This document shows, one piece after another, positions 14,069 through 20,439 of a DNA stretch of 20,519 nucleotides. The position numbers and the translations under genes were made by a program. Where the stretch lies: the NCBI GenBank assembly GCA_046590575.1, contig JBKJUS010000108.1, positions 1 through 20,519 of the forward strand. The letters are read 5' to 3'. The DNA is from DATLNF01 sp046590575. Its GTDB lineage: Bacteria > Actinomycetota > Actinomycetes > BP-191. Numbering within the stretch: position 1 is the first letter of the stretch; every line of letters begins with the position of its first letter. The notes beneath the pieces are model-generated. The model searched no databases. It was not told where the DNA came from and was given only the letters and a program-made list of their open reading frames with translations.

Positions 14069-14590
14069 GTGCGGTCACTGCTCATCGGGCCCGTCGTCGC
14101 GGTCGCCTTGCTCGCGACGCAGGCAGGAGCCGTGCGGCCGCCGCAGCTCACTGACCCCAAGGGCGACACCGAGCTGGCCGCGGCCGACATTCTCTCGGCG
14201 ACGCTGTCCACCGTGGGTCGGACGCTGCAGATCGATCTCGTCGTCGCGGCACCGGTCACGGACACGATGCCCTACTCCTACGGGGTGTACTTCGTCGCCG
14301 GCGACTGCAACTTCAGCGCGGTTTACTACGGCCACCCCGCGGAGCCGCTCGGCTTCAACAAGTCCGGTGTCGGGTGCGACACCGGATCGTCATCGCTGCC
14401 GGCCGGCAACGTCGGAGTTTCCGGGGCGACCATCACCTTCACCGTGCCGCTGAGCGGCCCGCTGAGGAAGGGCCTGCAGCTCACCGGGATCCGGGCCGAC
14501 ACGACGCCGAGCGGGCTCGTCAGTGGCGCCGTCCTGCCCTACCTGCAGGACACGGCGATCACCGCGACGACCTACACGATCGGGCGCTGA
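14069..14590 (+). CDS. Small secreted protein of unknown function, paralogue 2
   Basis: A 173-residue tandem paralogue of the preceding gene, sharing the landmarks PQLTDPKGD, SATLST, LQIDLVVAA, FVAGDC, YYGHP, SLPxG, ITFxVPLxG, TPSG and TTYTIG along the whole length. A signal peptide is present (VRSLLIGPVVAVALLATQAGA). Cysteines C80 and C103 are kept. It lacks the GGKG insertion of copy 1 and has a two-residue longer loop before PYSYG. GTG 14069 starts 4 bp after the stop of copy 1 and has only a weak ribosome binding site, so it is probably coupled. The frame continues upstream to 14003 but only as an overlap with copy 1. Function unknown. Confidence 0.85.
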   Translation: MRSLLIGPVVAVALLATQAGAVRPPQLTDPKGDTELAAADILSATLSTVGRTLQIDLVVAAPVTDTMPYSYGVYFVAGDCNFSAVYYGHPAEPLGFNKSGVGCDTGSSSLPAGNVGVSGATITFTVPLSGPLRKGLQLTGIRADTTPSGLVSGAVLPYLQDTAITATTYTIGR

Positions 14591-14605
14591 ATCAGCCGCA
14601 CCGGC

Positions 14606-17137
14606 TCACAGGGCTCGGATGAAGTCGCAACCGAACACGCCGATCCCGCTCCTCGTCATTCCGATGAGACATGCCTGGGTGTCGCCGACATCGATGCCCG
14701 TACGAGCAAACGAATAGTGCAGCAATAGGTCGAGATCCCGGTCGCGGTCGACGTCGACCAGATGCCCGGTGCCGTGGACCTCAGTGCAGCTGCGTTCGCT
14801 CGGAGCGCCGACGTCGCCGAAGCACACGGTCCGCACGTCGATCGTCGTCGCGTCAAACGTCGGCGTGGTCAGGACGGCCACCGGGACCACGCCGTTGCGG
14901 CCAGTGTTGATCGCGTTGATGGCATCGCCTGGCTGTACGTCGACGCTGACCGGCAGATAGACGACAACGCTGTCCTGCGCGCTGTTGTTCGACGACACCG
15001 GGTCGGTCGACGCCGTCGAAACGCTGGCGGTGTTGACGAACGAGCCGGGGGCGCGTGGCGTCACCGGGACCGTCACCGTGGCGGTCTCACCGACGGGGAT
15101 CGTGCCGACCGCGCAGGAGAACGCGTTGGGCGGCGTCACCGTGCACGGAGCGGCAGCTGCGTGGGCGCCGACACTGGCCACCGGGGTGCCCATCGTGTAC
15201 TGGGCCGGCGCTAGCGCAGTCGTCAGCGTGTCGGCAACGGTCACCGCGCGAGGCAGGCCGGGCCCGTTGTTGGTCACCGTGACGGTGCAGGTGACTGGGT
15301 TCCCGACCAGCGCCACCTCTCCGGCGTACGTGCAGGACTTCTCGACTCCCAGGTCGGCGACGTCCTCGTTGGTAAGCGGGATCTCGGAAATGACGAACTC
15401 GAGCTCGAACTGCCGCACGATGAAGGTGTCGTTTCCGATGGTCACCTCCCCGGTTGCGCTGGGCTCGTACCGGCCAGGCGCGACGTCGCTGCCGAAGGTG
15501 GCCTCGATGTCGGCCAGCTTGTCGTTGTTGCCCCAGTTGACGATCTGGGTGGGGTTACCTCCGTGGCACGCGACGTACTCCAGGAGTCTGAACTCACCCG
15601 ATCCGAAGTTTCTGTCGTAGCAGTCCTGCTCGAAGCCTCGCGTGCTGACCGTGAACTGCTGGCCCGGCCGAGGGTAGAAGTCATAATTCGGCCCGGCGAA
15701 GTTCAACAACCCGGTGCCGCACAGGCGGTCGTCGTCGTAGTCCTCCAGCGTGTTGTTGCGGTCGCCGCAGCCGGTGGCACTGCCGTCATCCGTCGGGATG
15801 TCGAAGTTGACGAGGCGGTACCACTCGTCCTGCGTCGAGCGGTTGACGTTCATCCAGAGGAAGCTGAACTCGCCGTTGAACCCTGAGGCCTCATGGTCGT
15901 TGTGCAAGTCCATCTGGTCCAGACGCAACTGCAGGTGTCGCATCGGCGCCGCCGTGGGGAAGACCCAGCCGGCGGTGATGTGCCGGGCGTACACGTCCTG
16001 CGGCGTCGCGCCGGAGCCGCGGAGGTCGACCACTGCACGAAGCATCGTGCCGTCGTCGAAGTCATTGCCGTACTCGTCCGGTGCCGCGTCGCAACCGCCG
16101 ACTGCCTCGACATCATCGATCACCGGTACCTGGTTCAGGGTGTTTCCCGGGCCGGGTGAGACCGACCAGTCAAGCGCTGCCAGGGGGGACGGCTTCGGCG
16201 GCAGACAGATGTCGAACGAGTAGGTGTCGTCGATCGGGGTCGTCGTGGTCGGGCACGACTCGTCGTCGAGGATGATGCCGATCCCGCAGTTCAGCTGCTG
16301 GACAATAAACCCGCCGCGACCGTGGATGTAGAGGTCGGTCGCCGTCACCGGCACGGGCGTCGTACCGGAGCCGGGCAGGGTGGCTGTCTGGCTGCGCATC
16401 GACGCGATGGCCCGACCCGGGTGGATCTCGCTACGGAAATGATCGTCGCGGCAGTCGGTGTACTCGATCTGATTGCTGCCCAGTACCCGGAATCCGGCCT
16501 CCGTCCCAGCCGGACAGGAGGTCGGGTCGCCGGCGACCGGCATCGCTGTCTTGACCGAAACGCCGTGACCGCAGTCGAAGATCCAGTGTCCTTCGGTCCA
16601 GACGCGGTCACCGACGCTGGGCGTCGCCCACGCCGGGAACCACGGCCTGTCGGTGGCGCCAGAGGTCTGGCCCGGCGTGATGCCGGTCTCCCACTCCATC
16701 TCGATCTTCTGCGGGACGTCGGAGGCGAGGTCCCTGCCGTTGACGTCGGACAGCAGGTACTCCTGTCCGGGGTCGAGCCGGAGGTCGACGTTCCAGTCGT
16801 GGGAGAAGTGGTTGGCCGGGGTGTCGTTGTGAGCGATCTTGCTCTTGGTGGCGATGCCAACGGCGCTCTTCATCTTCTGCGCCCGGTTGACCCAGGCCCA
16901 CCCCTCCTCGGCGACGTCGAAATCCACCGAGGTGAATCCGAGATTGAGGAATCTCAGCTTCCAGCCGCTGCACACGCTGTCGCCGCCATCGAGGTACGGC
17001 GGGTCAACGTTGTGCGCCGCGGCCGGTGCCGGCGGGACGAACCCCGCGACTGCCGCCGCAACCAGCGCGATCGCCGCAACGAACGGGCGAACTCGCCCTG
17101 ACCGAATCCGACTGCCGTTGCCTGCGCTACGCGCCAT
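14606..17137 (-). CDS. Large secreted modular protein with DUF11-like repeat
   Basis: An 843-residue exported protein without a wall or membrane anchor. Signal peptide: arginine-rich, then VAAIALVAAAVAGF, cleavage near APAAA-HN. Residues about 45-590 form a long, cysteine-containing region with tracts such as HNDTPANHFSHDWNVDL, WTEGHWIFDCGHG and RSEIHPGRAIASMRSQTA; I know similar EIHP-type sequences only as uncharacterised bacterial extracellular domains. About 597-729 is a DUF11/CARDB-like beta-sandwich (VEKSCTYAG, TCTVTVTNNGPG, NTASVSTASTDP). The last 115 residues resemble the domain with consensus IDIKPGSxPNSINP (here VDVQPGDAINAIN) ending in an Asp-rich stretch DVDRDRDLD, possibly calcium-binding. 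It converges on the small secreted paralogues with a 15-bp gap. GGGGGCG upstream of ATG 17137 supports the start. Confidence 0.9.
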   Translation of the reverse strand: MARSAGNGSRIRSGRVRPFVAAIALVAAAVAGFVPPAPAAAHNVDPPYLDGGDSVCSGWKLRFLNLGFTSVDFDVAEEGWAWVNRAQKMKSAVGIATKSKIAHNDTPANHFSHDWNVDLRLDPGQEYLLSDVNGRDLASDVPQKIEMEWETGITPGQTSGATDRPWFPAWATPSVGDRVWTEGHWIFDCGHGVSVKTAMPVAGDPTSCPAGTEAGFRVLGSNQIEYTDCRDDHFRSEIHPGRAIASMRSQTATLPGSGTTPVPVTATDLYIHGRGGFIVQQLNCGIGIILDDESCPTTTTPIDDTYSFDICLPPKPSPLAALDWSVSPGPGNTLNQVPVIDDVEAVGGCDAAPDEYGNDFDDGTMLRAVVDLRGSGATPQDVYARHITAGWVFPTAAPMRHLQLRLDQMDLHNDHEASGFNGEFSFLWMNVNRSTQDEWYRLVNFDIPTDDGSATGCGDRNNTLEDYDDDRLCGTGLLNFAGPNYDFYPRPGQQFTVSTRGFEQDCYDRNFGSGEFRLLEYVACHGGNPTQIVNWGNNDKLADIEATFGSDVAPGRYEPSATGEVTIGNDTFIVRQFELEFVISEIPLTNEDVADLGVEKSCTYAGEVALVGNPVTCTVTVTNNGPGLPRAVTVADTLTTALAPAQYTMGTPVASVGAHAAAAPCTVTPPNAFSCAVGTIPVGETATVTVPVTPRAPGSFVNTASVSTASTDPVSSNNSAQDSVVVYLPVSVDVQPGDAINAINTGRNGVVPVAVLTTPTFDATTIDVRTVCFGDVGAPSERSCTEVHGTGHLVDVDRDRDLDLLLHYSFARTGIDVGDTQACLIGMTRSGIGVFGCDFIRAL

Positions 17138-17244
17138 GACCGCCCCCTAGTGCCCATCCCCGGATCCGAATCGCTGAGCGCGCGCGGACCTTGATCTGCG
17201 GCATGCACCCCGTGGGACATGGGACACGAGGTCCTGTCAGGCGG

Positions 17245-17274
17245 AAGGTAGTCCCGTCGGCTGGCAGTTGTCGA
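17245..17274 (-). promoter_or_regulatory. Possible promoter of the large secreted protein
   Basis: On the minus strand TCGACA (17274-17269), an 18-nt spacer and TACCTT (17250-17245). Transcription would start near 17238, giving a leader of about 100 nt. The rest of the 178-bp gap up to 17315 shows nothing else I can support. Confidence 0.35.
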
Positions 17275-17315
17275 TAGCCAGGCCCGAGTGCGACTGAGGG
17301 CAGGTCCCTATGTGC

Positions 17316-17513
17316 TCAACCGGCCCCGCCCTCGCCCGCCGTACCGCCGAGGTCATCCGGGGTCTCGACGGTCATCTCGCCGTCAGTGCTCACCGGGAGA
17401 GGCTGCTCGCCGCCTAGTGCGGCTTCGGCTGCCTCGTCCGGCCCGATGTCGAGGTTGCCGCTGTCCGGTCCCTCTGGCTTGTCCTGCGTCGGTGTGGTCG
17501 AGTCGGTCGTCAT
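17316..17513 (-). CDS. Small acidic, low-complexity protein (65 residues)
   Basis: Not recognised. A 65-residue frame from ATG 17513, rich in Asp, Glu, Gly, Pro and Thr (begins MTTDSTTPTQDKPEGPDSG, ends TAGEGGAG), with no cysteine, transmembrane or signal segment, so it is predicted disordered. It follows the HbhA-like gene on the same strand beyond a hairpin-rich 189-bp spacer. The ribosome binding site is weak (GGACC about 6 nt upstream). Such small acidic tails occur often in actinobacterial genomes; coding status is probable but not certain, and the frame extends to 17606 through the hairpin region without a better start. Confidence 0.5.
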   Translation of the reverse strand: MTTDSTTPTQDKPEGPDSGNLDIGPDEAAEAALGGEQPLPVSTDGEMTVETPDDLGGTAGEGGAG

Positions 17514-17557
17514 AGCTGGTCCGTGCCCGGACTGGTACCGGGGAAACGCGCGCGCCC

Positions 17558-17611
17558 CCGTTGTGGGGAGGGTGGCGGTCGTCCCAGCGACCGCGAGACT
17601 CCCCACAACGG
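17558..17611. repeat. 54-nt two-tier hairpin
   Basis: CCGTTGTGGGGAG (17558-17570) pairs perfectly with CTCCCCACAACGG (17599-17611). Inside, GCGGTCG and CGACCGC form a second 7-bp stem with a 6-nt loop; the two stems are separated by a symmetric 4x4 internal loop. On the minus strand it lies 45 nt before the 65-residue frame and after the HbhA-like terminator. It could be a second terminator or a structured leader. Confidence 0.65.
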
Positions 17612-17668
17612 CAGCGGGCCCCCGACCACGACGCTCCCCACGACGGCAGCGGGCCCCCGACCACGAAG
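17599..17668. repeat. Tandem duplication of a 35-bp hairpin-forming unit
   Basis: 17599-17633 and 17634-17668 are direct repeats of 35 bp differing at two positions (unit bases 9 and 34). Each copy carries one arm of the 17558-17611 hairpin and one arm of the 17650-17680 terminator, so pairing partners are duplicated. Confidence 0.8.
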
Positions 17669-17680
17669 GTCAGGGGCCCG
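17650..17680 (-). terminator. Intrinsic terminator of the HbhA-like gene
   Basis: On the minus strand CGGGCCCCTGACC, loop TTCGT, GGTCGGGGGCCCG: a 13-bp stem with one G-T wobble starting 22 nt after the stop codon. Strong by stability, without a T-tract. Confidence 0.75.
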
Positions 17681-17702
17681 GTACGCCGAGCGGAATGACT
17701 GA

Positions 17703-18176
17703 CTAGCCGATCTTCTTGGCGGCGTCTTCGACGGCCTTGCTGGTCGCGTCGACAGCCTTGCTGGTCGACGTGGCGGCGGCCTTGGTGCGCGTGCGGACGG
17801 TCTTGGCAGCCTTGGTCGCGCTGGTCGCGGCACCCTTGGCCTGCGACTTGGCGGTCTTGATCTGCTTGACGGCGGTCTGGGTGCTCTCCTGGCGACGGAT
17901 CGAGGTGACGAGCTTCGCGCCACGCTCGGCGAGGTCACCGTAGAAGTCGGTGGCCTTGTTGGTCAGCGTGGTGGAGCGGCTCTCGATCTCCGTGCGCAGG
18001 GTCTTGGCCTTGGCCGGCAGCTCGAAGACGAAGGACGTGGTCTTCACGACGTTCGTCGCGGCCTTGTTGACGACCTCGGTGGGCAGCTCGCGGGACTTGG
18101 CCACCGCCAGGTCGACGGCGCCGACGTAGGCGTGGAACGGCTTGCGGATCTCGCGGTTGAGGGTCTTGGCGGGCAT
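17703..18176 (-). CDS. HbhA-like (heparin-binding hemagglutinin-type) Lys/Ala-rich protein
   Basis: A 157-residue protein with an N-terminal helical region (PFHAYVGAVDLAVAKSRELP, about residues 12-32), a coiled-coil-like centre (ESRSTTLTNKATDFYGDLAERG) and a C-terminal Lys/Ala/Thr-rich tail (AATSATKAAKTVRTRTKAAA), the layout of mycobacterial HbhA, a surface adhesin whose lysine-rich tail binds sulfated glycans. The tail also resembles histone H1-like DNA-binding tails, so a nucleoid role is a real alternative. ATG 18176 has an excellent AAAGGAG 9 nt upstream; the frame open to 18269 is upstream leader. The gene directly follows an XRE regulator, the same order as Rv0474-hbhA, which supports the HbhA assignment more than the weak sequence similarity I can judge by eye. 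Confidence 0.75.
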   Translation of the reverse strand: MPAKTLNREIRKPFHAYVGAVDLAVAKSRELPTEVVNKAATNVVKTTSFVFELPAKAKTLRTEIESRSTTLTNKATDFYGDLAERGAKLVTSIRRQESTQTAVKQIKTAKSQAKGAATSATKAAKTVRTRTKAAATSTSKAVDATSKAVEDAAKKIG

Positions 18177-18290
18177 GGTTCTTATCTCCTTTGGACGTGG
18201 GTGGGGAAGGACGTGGAACGTGGTGGAGCGGCGAGGGGAGGAGAGCCGGGTGAGGGCCTCGCAGTGCATGCCACCCCTCCCCCCGCCGGT

Positions 18291-18764
18291 CTAGGTCCCG
18301 GTGTCGGCCTCGGCCTCGGGCTTCGGCGTACGGCGGACCGCGGGCTTGCTCAAACTCTTCTTGACCGGCTGCGGCTTTTTCAGCGGGGTGACGGGCGCGT
18401 CGTCCTCGGCCGGGGGCGCGACGGGCTCATTCTCCCTGCGGAAGCTGTCGTAGATCTCGAGTAGCACTGCCTTCTGCCGCTCCGTGATGGTGGTGTCGCC
18501 GAGGATCGAAGCCAGGACATCGCTGTCCCCGCCCCGCTCCTCGAGGATGCCAGCCTGCACATAGAGCGCCTCAGCCGAGATGCGCAGCGCCTTGGCGATC
18601 TGCTGGAGAATCTCGGCGGACGGCTTGCGCAGCCCGCGCTCGATCTGGCTCAGATAGGGGTTGGAGACGCCGGCCAGCCGCGCGAGCTGACGCAGCGAGA
18701 TCTGGGAGCTGTTGCGCTGCTCGCGGATGTAGTCACCGAGCTCTCTCACCTTCAGCGTTGCCAC
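18291..18764 (-). CDS. XRE-family HTH regulator next to the HbhA-like gene (Rv0474-type)
   Basis: A 157-residue DNA-binding regulator. An N-terminal helix-turn-helix (about residues 7-62) contains SLRQLARLAGVSNPYLSQIERG and KPSAEILQQIAKAL. A short helical stretch follows (TITERQKAVLLEIYDSFRRE), then a Pro/Lys/Glu-rich, probably disordered tail ending EADTGT. GTG 18764 is preceded by GGAGGTGGGAGAGA, giving a ribosome binding site; a frame open to 18857 is upstream leader. It lies 114 bp before the HbhA-like gene on the same strand, so the two are probably co-transcribed. Three TGCWAGCA boxes about 70-100 bp upstream suggest autoregulation. The ligand, if any, is unknown. Confidence 0.92.
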   Translation of the reverse strand: MATLKVRELGDYIREQRNSSQISLRQLARLAGVSNPYLSQIERGLRKPSAEILQQIAKALRISAEALYVQAGILEERGGDSDVLASILGDTTITERQKAVLLEIYDSFRRENEPVAPPAEDDAPVTPLKKPQPVKKSLSKPAVRRTPKPEAEADTGT

Positions 18765-18836
18765 TCTCTCCCACCTCCAGCTGCGTGTCGGGTCCGGACC
18801 CCTGTCCGAACTGCCACGACGTAGCGTGCCACAGGG

Positions 18837-18866
18837 TGCTAGCAAATGCAAGCACACCTGCTAGCA
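18837..18866. promoter_or_regulatory. Triple TGCWAGCA operator upstream of the XRE regulator
   Basis: TGCTAGCA (18837-18844), TGCAAGCA (18847-18854) and TGCTAGCA (18859-18866). The outer two are perfect palindromes with start-to-start spacing of 22 bp, close to two helical turns. I saw TGCTAGCA nowhere else in the window. The cluster ends 1 bp before the asparaginase stop and abuts the region where the XRE promoter must lie, so binding by the XRE protein itself is the simplest reading. Confidence 0.65.
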
Positions 18867-18867
18867 C

Positions 18868-19845
18868 TCAGCCGGAGAGTACGGCGGCCACGCGAATCAC
18901 GCCGACGGGTTCGCCGCCTCCCAGGACGACAACTTCGTGCAACCCATCGCGTTCGGCGGCCGAGACGTCGACGCCGATACGCCGCAACGCGGCGACCATG
19001 ACTGCGGGCCGGGCGCGTTGCGAGCCATCGGCAATCTTCAGGGCGACTGCAGTCCCGTCGGGAAGTGCTGCGACGAAGACGCCCTCGGCGCCATCCTTGG
19101 CGACCAGCCCGGGGATGGCCCGGATCAGCGCTGTCACGTCGCGACCGGTGCCTCCGACGAGCGCGGGGTGGGCGCGCATCGCCTCGGCGACACGGCCTCG
19201 CGACGACATCGCGTCAGCGCGTCCGATCGCGGCGATCGCCCGAGCCAGGCCGACGAGGGTCAGCCCGAAGATCGGTGCCCCGCAGCCGTCGACCCCGACA
19301 TTGGAGATGCTCTCACCGGCGCATGACTCGAGCTCGGCCCGAATCGCCACCTGCAACGGATGATCAGGCATGCGGTAGGAGTCGAGCGGCCACCCCTGCG
19401 CGGCGCAGGTCGCCAGCATGCCGGCGTGCTTTCCTGAGCAGTTGTGGTGGATGCGTCCTGGCTTGAGCTCACGCGAGACCAGGAACGCAGCCGCGTCGGC
19501 TGAGAGCGGCATCGAGTACGGGCACTGCAGCGCACTCTCGGGCACGTCCGCGCGCAGCAAGAGGTCGCGGATCGTGTCCACGTGCGTGGACTCACCCGAA
19601 TGGCTGGCCGACATCACAGCGAGGTGTTGCGGCCCGAGGTCAAAAGCGTCGGCGACGCCGAGAGCGACCATCGCAGCGGTCTGCATCGGCTTGTTGGCCG
19701 ACCTCGGGTAGATCGCTTCCGCCGCATCACCGATCGAGAGCAGCACAACGCCGGTCGGGTCGAGAGCCACGACGGAGCCGCGGTGGACGCTTTCGACGAA
19801 ACCTGATCGCACGACTTCGGCGACGACGTCCGGGGCGTCAGACAG
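18868..19845 (-). CDS. Asparaginase, rhizobial type-II (COG4448) family; CTG start likely
   Basis: Hydrolase of L-asparagine to aspartate and ammonia, of the family typified by Rhizobium etli ReAV (as I recall its residues), unrelated to E. coli AnsA/AnsB. With a start at 19845 the key residues fall at S49 and K52 (PRSANKPMQ), S81 (SASHSGE), C136 and K139 (HHNCSGKHAG) and C188 (VDGCGAP), within one residue of the ReAV numbering. No ATG, GTG or TTG occurs where the conserved N-terminus (APDVVAEVVRSGFVESVHRGS) begins. CTG 19845 has GGAG 7 nt upstream and overlaps the rsiG end by 8 nt. GTG 19812 would cut conserved residues; GTG 19932 would overlap rsiG by 95 nt. Cytoplasmic: no signal peptide. 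The family is secure, the start is not. Confidence 0.88.
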   Translation of the reverse strand: MSDAPDVVAEVVRSGFVESVHRGSVVALDPTGVVLLSIGDAAEAIYPRSANKPMQTAAMVALGVADAFDLGPQHLAVMSASHSGESTHVDTIRDLLLRADVPESALQCPYSMPLSADAAAFLVSRELKPGRIHHNCSGKHAGMLATCAAQGWPLDSYRMPDHPLQVAIRAELESCAGESISNVGVDGCGAPIFGLTLVGLARAIAAIGRADAMSSRGRVAEAMRAHPALVGGTGRDVTALIRAIPGLVAKDGAEGVFVAALPDGTAVALKIADGSQRARPAVMVAALRRIGVDVSAAERDGLHEVVVLGGGEPVGVIRVAAVLSG

Positions 19846-20416
19846 GAGGAGTCTCCGCGAGGAGGGCGTTGACGTCGGCCTCCCCGTCGCGGTAGCGACG
19901 GGTGATCTCCGCAGCGCATGCGTCAAGGACACCGTGCACCTTGCGACGCACGGTGGACACCTCGGCCTCGGCGGCGCGCAACTGGTCGAGCGACGCGGTC
20001 AGCTCATCCTCCGTGCGCACCGCGACATCGCTCAATGAGATGTCGCCAGCCAGCTGCTCGACCCGGCGGCGGTGCTCGCTGACCCGGGTGGCCTCGGTCG
20101 AACTGTGTCGGCCCATCCCGCGCGCGCCCGGTCGGGGGCTGTCGGCGAGGATCTGCGGCAAGTTGGCCAGCAGTGACCCGGCGTCGGGGTCGCCGGCCGC
20201 ACTACGGCGCCGGCGGTCGAGCTCGGCGCCGAGGATGTCGATGCGTCCTTGAAGCATCCGGCGGAGGTAGGAGAGGTCCGCCTCTTCCTGCTCAGCCTCG
20301 TCCCGGATCTCCCGCAGCTCGGGCAGCGCCACCGTGGTGACCGCGTCGAGGTACTCACCGCTGAGGACCCGATCGATCCGCCGGTTGCCGCCGGCAACGG
20401 CGCCTTGGTCTGACAC
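19838..20416 (-). CDS. rsiG: RsiG-like anti-sigma factor with c-di-GMP motifs
   Basis: A 192-residue coiled-coil protein matching RsiG (annotated in many genomes as aerial mycelium formation protein, AmfC-type). In Streptomyces RsiG, armed by cyclic-di-GMP, holds the sporulation sigma factor WhiG. The known binding signature E-x3-S-x2-R-x3-Q-x3-D is exact in helix 1: E45, S49, R52, Q56, D60. A second copy in the C-terminal helix reads E150, S154, R157, H161, D165, with His in place of Gln. Both helices are strongly amphipathic, and a Gly/Pro/Ser-rich loop (about 73-107) separates them. GTG 20416 has AGGAGG (20427-20422) 5 nt upstream. It lies 23 bp after a truncated gene and overlaps the asparaginase. 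No whiG in the window. The motif is direct evidence; the partner is inference. Confidence 0.87.
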   Translation of the reverse strand: MSDQGAVAGGNRRIDRVLSGEYLDAVTTVALPELREIRDEAEQEEADLSYLRRMLQGRIDILGAELDRRRRSAAGDPDAGSLLANLPQILADSPRPGARGMGRHSSTEATRVSEHRRRVEQLAGDISLSDVAVRTEDELTASLDQLRAAEAEVSTVRRKVHGVLDACAAEITRRYRDGEADVNALLAETPPV

Positions 20417-20439
20417 GCGATCCTCCTCGACGGTGCTTC

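Noticed and set aside
13441..14265. Minus-strand open frame of 274 codons opposite the two secreted paralogues.
   Set aside because: The plus-strand genes have signal peptides, conserved paralogous motifs and a ribosome binding site; the antisense product has none.
14585..14596. Palindrome GCTGAATCAGC at the convergent junction as a terminator.
   Set aside because: Arms of 5 bp around a single base cannot form a hairpin loop.
17599..17668. Possible CRISPR fragment because of short direct repeats.
   Set aside because: Only two contiguous 35-bp copies without spacers; the copies are hairpin arms, better explained as duplicated terminator sequence.
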